From NCBI GenBank assembly GCA_030917665.1, contig JAUPUH010000042.1:1-15448 (forward strand): 15,448 bases of DNA, given 5' to 3'. The position numbers were made by a program, and so were the translations under genes. This stretch comes from Patescibacteria group bacterium (GTDB taxonomy: Bacteria; Patescibacteriota; Minisyncoccia; Phycocordibacterales; PALSA-1337). The notes below the pieces were generated by a model that worked only from the letters and a program-made list of their open reading frames with translations, ran no database searches and was not told the origin of the DNA. Every line of letters begins with the position of its first letter. The first letter of the stretch is position 1. Below are positions 5,905 to 12,841 of the stretch, piece after piece.

Positions 5905-7623
5905 ATGAGCGTAATTGACATACTTTTAAGTAAAAATCTTATATCAAAAGATGATATTAAGGAGATTCGGCAAAAAATGTCCGATGGAGAGCCCCTTGAT
6001 AAGGTCTTGATAGAACGAGGTGTGAAGCCTGAGGATATTCTTGCTGCCCAAGGAGATTTTCTCGATATTCCCGTTAGAAGTTTGGCGAATGTCACTGTCC
6101 CTTTTGAGGTCCTTGATTATATTCCTGAGGAATCAGCTGTCCATTACAAATTTGTACCGATCGGCATAAAGGAAGGTGCTCTTGAGGTGGGGCTTGTTGA
6201 TCCGGATAATATCGAAGCACGAGATGCTCTTAACTTCATCGCTGCAAAGAATAATATTCCATACAAAGTATTCCTGATCACGACGGATGATTATCAGAAA
6301 GTTGTCGAATCATACAAAGGTATTAGCGGGGAAGTGTCGAAGGCTCTTACAGAACTTGAATCAGTCCTCTCAGTTGATGTTGAGGGCTCTATTGATCTTA
6401 AGCAAAGCAAAACTGAGGAGAATTCTGAAGCCATCATTATCGAGGATGCTCCAGTGGTCAAAATCGTAGCGACTGTTGTTCGATATGCAACAGAAGGAAA
6501 TGCGTCTGATGTGCACATCGAGCATATGCGAGATAAGGTCCGTGTTCGATTCCGCGTTGACGGTATTCTCAACACAAGTCTTGTTCTTCCTCCGCAGGTG
6601 CACAGCGCTGTAGTGGCTCGTATCAAAGTGCTTTGTAATATGAAGCTCGATGAAAAGCGAAAGCCGCAGGACGGGCGATTTTCTGCACGTATCGACGGAA
6701 GAAAGATCGACTTTCGAGTCTCTACATTCCCAGCGTATTACGGTGAGAAGGTAGTGATGCGAATCTTGGACCAGGAAAAGGGAGTAAAGAAGCTCGATGA
6801 AATGGGTCTCACACCGAAAAATCTTGAACTGGTCAAGGAAGCTATCCAAAGACCATACGGACTTATTCTCATTACTGGTCCTACGGGTTCCGGAAAATCA
6901 ACTACACTCTACTCCATGCTTAACGAAGTTGATCGTGAAAGTTTCAATGTGCTTTCTCTCGAAGATCCTATCGAATACAACATGGATGGCGTGAGTCAGT
7001 CACAGGTGCATCCTGAAATCGGATATACTTTCGCATCGGGACTTCGAACAACATTGCGTCAGGACCCTGACATCATCATGGTGGGAGAGATCCGAGACAA
7101 GGAAACAGCGCAGCTTGCGGTGCAAGCGGCTCTTACCGGTCACCTTGTGTTCTCGACACTTCACACCAACAATTCTGCCGGAGTTATTCCTCGTCTCATA
7201 GACATGGGTGTCGATCCTTACCTCATCGCTCCTACTTTGATTCTTGCTATTGCGCAGCGCCTCGTTGGTACCTTCCCCGAGGGCGGAGGGGGTAAGCCGA
7301 TCCCAGTCGAAGGTAGCGTAAAGATTCTGGTTGACAAGCAGTTTGAGGATTTGCCTGAACAGTTCAAGAAGGATATTCCATTCTCAGATACAGTTTATGG
7401 AATCGCGCCTACTGCAGAAAATCCGAAGGGTACGCGAGGTCGTATGGCGGTATTTGAGGCCTTTAGGATGGACAAGGAAATTGAAAGTCTTATCTTGAAG
7501 GGTGCGAACGAAGTTGAGATTAATAAGCTTCTGCGACAGAAGGGAGTGATTACGATGAAGGAGGACGCAATGATAAAAGCGTTTGAGAAGAAGATACCGT
7601 TCGAGGAAGTTAACAAGCTTTAA
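5905..7623 (+). CDS. pilB: PilB, pilus extension ATPase
   Basis: A 572-residue GspE/PilB-type hexameric ATPase that powers pilus assembly from the cytoplasmic face. An N-terminal MshEN-type region occupies about 1-135 (LLSKNLISKDDI, then VPIGIKEGALEVGLVDP). The linking N2 domain (about 180-290) has ASDVHIEHMRDKVRVRFRVDG. The ATPase core has Walker A GPTGSGKS at 325-332 with K331, the Asp box LEDPIEY at 352-358, Walker B DIIMVGEIRD at 389-398 and the His box HLVFSTLHTN at 413-422. Family members usually carry a zinc-binding tetracysteine after AQRLV. Here that stretch is the Gly-rich PEGGGGKPI, and the protein has a single Cys (C244), so the zinc knuckle is absent. No Shine-Dalgarno precedes the ATG at 5905. 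The response regulator follows after 37 nt. Confidence 0.96.
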   Translation: MSVIDILLSKNLISKDDIKEIRQKMSDGEPLDKVLIERGVKPEDILAAQGDFLDIPVRSLANVTVPFEVLDYIPEESAVHYKFVPIGIKEGALEVGLVDPDNIEARDALNFIAAKNNIPYKVFLITTDDYQKVVESYKGISGEVSKALTELESVLSVDVEGSIDLKQSKTEENSEAIIIEDAPVVKIVATVVRYATEGNASDVHIEHMRDKVRVRFRVDGILNTSLVLPPQVHSAVVARIKVLCNMKLDEKRKPQDGRFSARIDGRKIDFRVSTFPAYYGEKVVMRILDQEKGVKKLDEMGLTPKNLELVKEAIQRPYGLILITGPTGSGKSTTLYSMLNEVDRESFNVLSLEDPIEYNMDGVSQSQVHPEIGYTFASGLRTTLRQDPDIIMVGEIRDKETAQLAVQAALTGHLVFSTLHTNNSAGVIPRLIDMGVDPYLIAPTLILAIAQRLVGTFPEGGGGKPIPVEGSVKILVDKQFEDLPEQFKKDIPFSDTVYGIAPTAENPKGTRGRMAVFEAFRMDKEIESLILKGANEVEINKLLRQKGVITMKEDAMIKAFEKKIPFEEVNKL

Positions 7624-7642
7624 TTTCTGATTTAACACCCTG

Positions 7643-7651
7643 TGATATAAT
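7643..7651 (+). promoter_or_regulatory. Extended -10 promoter of the response regulator gene
   Basis: TGATATAAT, a perfect extended -10, lies in the 37-nt gap after pilB and ends 9 nt before the ATG at 7661. The mRNA would have a leader of only a few nucleotides. It suggests that the regulator, pilT and pilC can be transcribed apart from pilM-pilB. Confidence 0.55.
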
Positions 7652-7660
7652 AAATCTACT

Positions 7661-8065
7661 ATGGAAACAACTGCCGCAACAAAAAAGCTTTCGATACTCT
7701 TCGTTGATGATGACAAGTTCCTGCTCGATATGTACGCTCTTAAGTTTTCCAAGAACGATTTTGAGGTCCATACAGCCCAAGGCCCAGAAGATGCTCTTAA
7801 ACTTATCCGAGATGGTCTTGATCCTGATGTATTGCTTCTTGATGTGGTTATGCCTGGTATGGATGGTATAGAACTCCTGACGCTTCTTAAGAAAGAGAGC
7901 CTTATTAAGAAAGCGGTGGTCATCATGCTTACGAATCAAGGTCTCTCAGATGATGTTGCCCGAGCAAAGAAGCTCAATGTGGACGGATATATCATCAAAG
8001 CAACAACGATTCCTTCTGATGTCCTTGCTGAAGTAAAGAAAATTTATTCGTCGATCAAGAAATAA
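7661..8065 (+). CDS. Stand-alone response regulator (receiver domain only)
   Basis: A 134-residue CheY-like receiver without an output domain. The acidic pocket is DDD at 16-18, the phosphoacceptor is D61 in LLLDVVMPGMDG, the switch Thr is T91 in MLTNQ, and the conserved Lys is K113 in YIIKA, so all key residues are present. It sits between pilB and pilT, with its own extended -10 box upstream, and pilT starts 5 nt after its stop. Single-domain receivers such as PilG and PilH control pilus motors in other bacteria, so a signalling role on extension or retraction is a fair inference. No histidine kinase is found in the window. The N-terminal six residues (METTAA) are extra to the domain, which begins near residue 10. 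Confidence 0.93.
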   Translation: METTAATKKLSILFVDDDKFLLDMYALKFSKNDFEVHTAQGPEDALKLIRDGLDPDVLLLDVVMPGMDGIELLTLLKKESLIKKAVVIMLTNQGLSDDVARAKKLNVDGYIIKATTIPSDVLAEVKKIYSSIKK

Positions 8066-8070
8066 TAATT

Positions 8071-9129
8071 ATGGAATATAAGAAACAAATCGAAGATCTC
8101 GTTGACTTAGTGGTTCAAGAGGGGGCATCTGACCTCCATCTCGCAGAGGGACGTAATCCTGTGATTCGTGTTTCTGGATCACTTATTCCTCTTTCAAAAA
8201 AGCCAGTTTCAACAAAAGAAGATTTGCGCGGCTATATAAAGGAATTTTTGAATGAAGATAACGAGCGGCTCCTAGAGGAGAAGCGAGAAGTCGATTTTTC
8301 ATACAGCCTTACAAAAAGTCGTTTCCGAGGAAATGCTTTCTATCACCAGGGCGTCCTTTCAGTTGCACTTCGACTTATTCCAAAGAGCATTCGAACACTC
8401 ACCGAGCTCAATCTTCCGCCGATTCTCGAATCTTTCACTCGTAAGCAGCAAGGTTTCTTTCTTGTTGTGGGACCTATCGGACAAGGAAAGACGACAACAC
8501 TTGCTGCACTTATTGAGATGATCAACCAAACTCGAAATGAGCACATATTGACGATCGAAGATCCTGTTGAGTATTTGTTTGAATCAAAGAAATCGATCAT
8601 TGATCAGCGTGAAGTACGAAGCGATACGCCTGATTTTTCTGGAGCACTCGTTTCCATGTTTCGTCAGGATATAGATGTGTGTCTCGTGGGTGAGATGCGA
8701 GACAATGTTACTATGGCAACAGCTGTTACTGCAGCTGAGACTGGTCACCTTGTATTTTCTACGCTTCATACAAACAACGCTGCACAGACTATTAACCGAA
8801 TCATCGACTCATTTCCATCAGGACAGCAGGACCAGATTAGAGTTCAGCTTGCGGGAAGCATGACAGGAATATTTTCACAGCGTCTTATCCCAAGAATTTC
8901 TGGAGGTTTAATTCCAGCGTATGAACTCCTCATCAATAACAGCGCCGTTGCAAACCTTATTCGTGAAAAAAGAATCCACGAGATCAATACAGTTATTGAA
9001 ACAAGCTCTGGCGATGGTATGATAGATATGAACCGGTCACTTGCAGAACTTGTACGAAGGGGAGAGATCACAGTGGAGAGTGCGTATTTGAATTCATTTA
9101 ACCCTAAGACCCTTGAGAGGATGATGTAA
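8071..9129 (+). CDS. pilT: PilT, pilus retraction ATPase
   Basis: A 352-residue PilT-type ATPase that disassembles the pilus. The PAS-like N-terminal domain has GASDLHLAEGRNPVIRVSG (18-36). Walker A is GPIGQGKT at 134-141 with K140, where most relatives have GPTGSGKS. The Asp box is IEDPVEY at 162-168. Walker B is CLVGEMRD at 204-211 inside RQDIDVCLVGEMRD, where Pro is normal after RQD. The His box is GHLVFSTLHTNN at 225-236. The C-terminal segment AVANLIRE (292-299) matches the AIRNLIRE motif that is special to PilT and needed for retraction, so this is PilT and not a second PilB. Length is normal. It is coupled to the receiver gene by a 5-nt gap and to pilC by 10 nt. No good Shine-Dalgarno is seen. 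Confidence 0.95.
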   Translation: MEYKKQIEDLVDLVVQEGASDLHLAEGRNPVIRVSGSLIPLSKKPVSTKEDLRGYIKEFLNEDNERLLEEKREVDFSYSLTKSRFRGNAFYHQGVLSVALRLIPKSIRTLTELNLPPILESFTRKQQGFFLVVGPIGQGKTTTLAALIEMINQTRNEHILTIEDPVEYLFESKKSIIDQREVRSDTPDFSGALVSMFRQDIDVCLVGEMRDNVTMATAVTAAETGHLVFSTLHTNNAAQTINRIIDSFPSGQQDQIRVQLAGSMTGIFSQRLIPRISGGLIPAYELLINNSAVANLIREKRIHEINTVIETSSGDGMIDMNRSLAELVRRGEITVESAYLNSFNPKTLERMM

Positions 9130-9139
9130 TAAAAAAAAT

Positions 9140-10348
9140 ATGCTTTTTAACTATCAAGCAGTAGATCAAACAGGTGCCCCGAAGACTGGATCAATCGATG
9201 CGGTTAATGTGGATATCGCTATCACCTCACTCCAGAGACGAGGACTCGTCATAACTTCTATTAATGAGGCCGACAAGAAGACTGGCCTTCTTTCGATGAA
9301 TATTACATGGCTCGAAAGGGTTTCGAACAAAGATGTGGTTATTCTTTCTCGCCAGTTGGCGACACTTTTCGAAGCACAGGTTTCAGCACTCCGAGTTTTT
9401 AGACTTTTAGCTGGTGAGAGCGACAACAAGGTTCTTGGATCGAAACTTACACAGATCGCTGATGATCTCCAGGCTGGTACCGCTATTTCTGCCTCACTCG
9501 CGAAGCACCCAAAAGTCTTTTCTGATTTCTATGTCAGTATGGTTAAGGCCGGAGAAGAGTCTGGAAAGCTTAATGAAACATTCAACTATCTCGCAGATTA
9601 CCTCGATCGAACCTATGAACTTGTTGGAAAGGCAAAAGGCGCCCTTATTTACCCCGCTTTCGTTATTATGACCTTCATAACCGTGATGATCCTCATGTTC
9701 ACTATGGTTATTCCAAAGATTAGTACTATCCTTGTTGATTCAGGACAGGAAATACCTGTGTATACAAAAATAGTTCTTGGAATCAGTAATTTCTTTGTCG
9801 ATTATGGGTTTGTTCTTCTCGGACTAGTTATCATTGGAGGCTTCATTATTTTCAAATATATACAGACAGCTTCTGGAAAAGAAGTTTTTGACCGTGTGAA
9901 GTTGAGTATCCCTTACATTAGTAATCTTTTCAGAAAGCTCTACTGGTCTCGACTCGCAGACAATATGAATACAATGCTTGTAGCTGGTATTCCGATGATC
10001 CGAGCCCTAGACCTCACATCCTCAGTTATCAACAATAGTATTTATCATAAGATTCTTGCCGACTCTGTGGAGGCGGTAAAGGGAGGAAAGGCTGTTTCTG
10101 AAGCACTCTCAAATAACGGCGAGATTCCTGGAATCATGATTCAAATGATGAAAGTGGGCGAAGAATCTGGAGAGCTTGGAAATATCTTGAAGACACTAGC
10201 AAAATTCTATGCTCGTGAAGTGACCACAGCCGTCGATGCGCTTGTTGACCTCATTGAACCGCTCATGATCGTCTGTCTCGGAGGAGGCGTGGCTGTTCTC
10301 CTAGCATCAGTTTTGATTCCTATTTACAACGTGGCGAGTGCACAATAA
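9140..10348 (+). CDS. pilC: PilC, inner-membrane platform protein
   Basis: A 402-residue polytopic protein of the GspF/PilC family, which couples the PilB and PilT motors to the growing pilus. The N-terminus LFNYQAVDQTGAPKTGSIDA is typical. Two T2SF repeats occupy about 66-190 and 268-390; each has the same cytoplasmic helix motif, MVKAGEESGKL (134-144) and MMKVGEESGEL (336-346). Membrane helices lie at about 170-192, 222-240 and 373-396. The ATG at 9140 follows an A-rich stretch with no Shine-Dalgarno. Its stop is followed by a 108-nt intergenic region with the pilin promoter, so pilC probably ends the pilT-side transcript, although no clear terminator is seen. Confidence 0.96.
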   Translation: MLFNYQAVDQTGAPKTGSIDAVNVDIAITSLQRRGLVITSINEADKKTGLLSMNITWLERVSNKDVVILSRQLATLFEAQVSALRVFRLLAGESDNKVLGSKLTQIADDLQAGTAISASLAKHPKVFSDFYVSMVKAGEESGKLNETFNYLADYLDRTYELVGKAKGALIYPAFVIMTFITVMILMFTMVIPKISTILVDSGQEIPVYTKIVLGISNFFVDYGFVLLGLVIIGGFIIFKYIQTASGKEVFDRVKLSIPYISNLFRKLYWSRLADNMNTMLVAGIPMIRALDLTSSVINNSIYHKILADSVEAVKGGKAVSEALSNNGEIPGIMIQMMKVGEESGELGNILKTLAKFYAREVTTAVDALVDLIEPLMIVCLGGGVAVLLASVLIPIYNVASAQ

Positions 10349-10362
10349 GTGTGTCTAAATAC

Positions 10363-10371
10363 TTATCCACA
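10363..10371 (+). other. DnaA-box-like nonamer upstream of the pilin promoter
   Basis: TTATCCACA is an exact match to the classical DnaA box and lies 7 nt before the -35 of the pilin promoter. By rough count about 0.1 such exact matches are expected by chance in a window of this size on both strands. A single box does not make an origin. It could be a DnaA regulatory site or coincidence. Confidence 0.3.
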
Positions 10372-10377
10372 CAGCGC

Positions 10378-10408
10378 TTGACCTTATTTTTCAAGGGTTT
10401 GCTATACT
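10378..10408 (+). promoter_or_regulatory. Promoter of the pilin gene
   Basis: TTGACC (10378-10383) and TATACT (10403-10408) are separated by 19 nt, and the -10 is extended by TGC (10400-10402), which can offset the long spacer. Transcription should start near 10415, giving a 5' UTR of about 42 nt. A dedicated promoter fits a major pilin that must be made in much larger amounts than the machinery. Confidence 0.6.
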
Positions 10409-10413
10409 TAATG

Positions 10414-10450
10414 TTATAAGTTTAATTATTAAGTTTTTATAAGTTAATTT
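10414..10450 (+). repeat. Direct AT-rich repeat in the pilin 5' UTR
   Basis: Two near-identical copies of TTATAAGTT(T)AATT lie at 10414-10427 and 10437-10450, offset by 23 nt, between the promoter and the pilin ATG. The whole stretch is almost only A and T. It could be an unstructured leader that favours ribosome entry in the absence of a Shine-Dalgarno, or a protein-binding site. Slippage-derived sequence is also possible. Confidence 0.45.
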
Positions 10451-10456
10451 AAGAGT

Positions 10457-10933
10457 ATGAAAAATTACGCAAATAAAGGTTTCACATTGATTGAATTGCT
10501 CGTCGTTATCGCTATCATCGGTATCCTATCATCAGTCGTTTTGGCGTCACTTAGTGGAGCTCGAGCGAAAGCTGGCGATACAGCGATTAAGGCTAATCTT
10601 GCAACTCTTCGGGTGCAGTCTGAATTTTATTACGACAGTCATGCAAATAAGTATGGTGTAATGGCATCATCAACAATAACTTCCGCCGGACTTTGTAGCG
10701 CTACTCCAGCAGGACTGTATACGGATACAACAATTCAAAATGCTCTTAAGACTGCTTTGATTCAAAGTGGAAATCCTACAAGTGCGTATTGCGCATCGAC
10801 AGATACTACATGGTCCGTTTCCATCCCTATGAAGTCTGATTCTGCAATAAGTTGGTGTGTAGGAAACATCGGCAAGGCTAGTACGATTACCACCCCCGCC
10901 TCTGCGGCCGCTTTTGCGGGCTGTCCAGGATAG
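10457..10933 (+). CDS. Type IV pilin (prepilin)
   Basis: A 158-residue prepilin. The class III signal is MKNYANKG followed by FTLIELLVVIAIIGILSSVVLASL; cleavage by a prepilin peptidase is expected after G8, leaving F9 as the methylated N-terminus and E13 as the conserved Glu+5. The hydrophobic assembly helix spans 9-32. The globular part contains four Cys (80, 112, 134, 156), enough for two disulfides, and the segment WCVGNIGKA (133-141), a pattern I associate with Patescibacteria pilins. It lies after pilC with its own promoter and a 42-nt AT-rich leader, which fits the major subunit. No minor pilin genes or peptidase lie next to it in the window. The ATG at 10457 is fixed by the short basic leader. 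Confidence 0.94.
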   Translation: MKNYANKGFTLIELLVVIAIIGILSSVVLASLSGARAKAGDTAIKANLATLRVQSEFYYDSHANKYGVMASSTITSAGLCSATPAGLYTDTTIQNALKTALIQSGNPTSAYCASTDTTWSVSIPMKSDSAISWCVGNIGKASTITTPASAAAFAGCPG

Positions 10934-10960
10934 ATTTGTTTTTGTTTGCAAGCGGAAGCA

Positions 10961-10981
10961 TGCTAAAATAGGGCATATAAA
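10961..10981 (+). promoter_or_regulatory. Putative promoter of the TraG-like ATPase gene
   Basis: Two -10 candidates lie in the 56-nt gap: TGCTAAAAT (extended, 10961-10969), which would leave a leader of about 14 nt, and TATAAA (10976-10981), which ends 8 nt before the ATG and would give a nearly leaderless mRNA. TTGTTT (10942-10947) could serve as -35 for the first. Confidence 0.4.
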
Positions 10982-10989
10982 AGCTCTAT

Positions 10990-12837
10990 ATGAACGAAGA
11001 AAGAATCACATATTTTGGCCAGACCGACTCCAGAAACAAGAAGGTTACATTCGGTATCAAAGCTAAAGATCGCACGAAGCACGTCTACGTTATTGGAAAG
11101 ACGGGTATGGGAAAATCGACCTTACTCGAGAACATGGCAGTTCAGGATATCAAGAATGGTGAGGGAATGGCTTTCATTGACCCTCACGGTAAGACTGCAG
11201 AATTGCTTTTGGAATATGTGCCAGAACATCGTCAGAAAGATGTTGTCTATTTCGCTCCATTCGACATGGAGTACCCTATTTCATTCAACGTACTTGAGAG
11301 CGTTGACCCAGACAAACGACACCTGGTCGTATCAGGACTTATGAGTACATTCAAGAAGATTTGGCAGGATGCCTGGTCTGCTCGAATGGAATACATTCTA
11401 ACAAACACATTACTCGCACTTCTTGAATATCCAGACGCGACACTCCTTGGTGTTAATAGGATGCTTTCTGATAAGGCGTTTCGTAATCATGTTATCACAT
11501 ATGTTACTGACGCCTCTGTAAAAGCTTTCTGGACGCAAGAATTTGCAAACTATACAGAGCGAATGGCGGCAGAAGCTGTTCCTGCTATTCAGAACAAGAT
11601 TGGACAATTCACAGCAAATGCTTTGATCCGAAATATGATCGGTCAGCCGAAATCGTCTTTTGATATTCGAAAGATGATGGATCAGGGAAAAATCTTCATC
11701 ATTAACCTTTCGAAGGGAAGAATTGGAGAATCAAACGCGAACCTTCTTGGTGGAATGCTTATTACGAAGATTTATCTTGCCGCACTTTCTCGCGCGGATA
11801 TTCCTGATAGAGTTTTGAAGACTTTGCCAAACTTCTATCTTTTCGTGGATGAGTTTCAATCTTTTGCTAATGAATCTTTTGCCGACATTCTTTCTGAGGC
11901 CCGAAAATATAAGTTGAACCTTACTATGGCTCACCAGTATATTGAGCAAATGGAAGAAGAGGTGAGAGCTGCTGTGTTTGGTAACGTCGGTACAATGATC
12001 GTGTTCCGAGTGGGTGCCTTTGATGCAGAAGTTCTTGAAAAGGAATTTGCTCCGCAATTCACCGCAGAAGATATCGTAAATTTGGGAATCTTCCAAATTT
12101 ATTTGAAGCTCATGATAGATGGAATCAGCTCACAGCCTTTTTCGGGCACGACCTTACCACCGATTGCAAAGCCTGAAAGCTCAAGTATGGATAAGGTTAT
12201 AGCTATGTCACGTAAGCAGTTTGCGCATAATCGTCTCGAAGTGGAAAAGAAAATTGACGATTGGATGGCCCCTCTTGCGCCAGTGAAGTCCGCGATGAAA
12301 CCAAAGGAACCAGCTCCAGTACATGTTGCTGTTACACCACCCGTTGTTTCAAAACCTGTTGTCGTTTCTACTCCAGCTCCTGTTTCAAACCCAGCCCAAA
12401 CTTCTGTTCCTGCGTCGATTTCTAAACAGGCTCCTGCTCCCGTGAAGCCACCCGTAGTTGCTGAACAGCAATTCAAGAAGGCTTTTGCTGAAATTAAAAT
12501 TGACCAGGCTCCCGCACCTGCTGCACCTATAGTGCCAGTCGTTCCTAAACCAGTACCACTCAATTCACTCTCACAGAAGCCAGGACAGAAAAATGCCACC
12601 CCACAGCGTGTTAACGAGCTTAAGAACGCACTCGCATCTGTGCTGGGTACGATTCCAAAGAAAGAAGAAAAGAAGGTTGAAGAGAAGCTTATAGTTAAGG
12701 AAGAGGTGAAAATTGAGCCAAAGATTGAAGCTAAGAAGGCTGTTGTTGAGCAGAAAACTCCATCACAGCCAGCTCCGCAAGCAGCACAGAAAGAAATTCC
12801 CGAGGATGTACTTCGAGACGTTCTTAAGGTAGAGTAA
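10990..12837 (+). CDS. TraG/VirD4-like (type IV coupling-type) ATPase with a low-complexity tail
   Basis: A 615-residue protein. The first 425 residues form a HerA/FtsK-type RecA-fold ATPase close to type IV secretion coupling proteins. Walker A is GKTGMGKST at 36-44. A conserved FIDPHGKTAELLLEY block is at 62-76, Walker B LFVDE at 284-288, then SFANESFADILSEARKYKLN and the sensor AHQY at 314-317. The N-terminal membrane helices of VirD4 are absent, so it is likely cytosolic. Residues about 428-535 form a Pro/Ala/Val-rich linker. Then come a short block VNELKNALASVLGT (549-562), a Lys/Glu-rich stretch and a C-terminal EIPEDVLRDVL motif (602-612). The substrate is unknown: no relaxase or other secretion gene is seen. 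It lies between the pilin and the glycosyltransferases, with GT1 only 4 nt downstream. Confidence 0.85.
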   Translation: MNEERITYFGQTDSRNKKVTFGIKAKDRTKHVYVIGKTGMGKSTLLENMAVQDIKNGEGMAFIDPHGKTAELLLEYVPEHRQKDVVYFAPFDMEYPISFNVLESVDPDKRHLVVSGLMSTFKKIWQDAWSARMEYILTNTLLALLEYPDATLLGVNRMLSDKAFRNHVITYVTDASVKAFWTQEFANYTERMAAEAVPAIQNKIGQFTANALIRNMIGQPKSSFDIRKMMDQGKIFIINLSKGRIGESNANLLGGMLITKIYLAALSRADIPDRVLKTLPNFYLFVDEFQSFANESFADILSEARKYKLNLTMAHQYIEQMEEEVRAAVFGNVGTMIVFRVGAFDAEVLEKEFAPQFTAEDIVNLGIFQIYLKLMIDGISSQPFSGTTLPPIAKPESSSMDKVIAMSRKQFAHNRLEVEKKIDDWMAPLAPVKSAMKPKEPAPVHVAVTPPVVSKPVVVSTPAPVSNPAQTSVPASISKQAPAPVKPPVVAEQQFKKAFAEIKIDQAPAPAAPIVPVVPKPVPLNSLSQKPGQKNATPQRVNELKNALASVLGTIPKKEEKKVEEKLIVKEEVKIEPKIEAKKAVVEQKTPSQPAPQAAQKEIPEDVLRDVLKVE

Positions 12838-12841
12838 TGCC

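Noticed and set aside
7384..7926. Minus-strand ORF of 180 codons opposite pilB and the response regulator
   Set aside because: Ser/Arg/Leu-rich reverse reading of well-supported genes, without start signals.
10363..10371. Replication origin suggested by a DnaA box and nearby AT-rich repeats
   Set aside because: Only one exact box is present, and there is no dnaA, dnaN or rpmH neighbour. I kept it only as a possible regulatory site.
10372..10396. CTTGA...TCAAG inverted repeat as a terminator for pilC
   Set aside because: The 5-bp stem is weak, has no T-tract after it and overlaps the pilin -35.
12099..12599. Minus-strand Gly/Thr/Ala-rich ORF of 166 codons
   Set aside because: It is the complement of the Pro/Ala/Val-rich tail of the TraG-like ATPase, whose codon bias keeps the opposite strand open.
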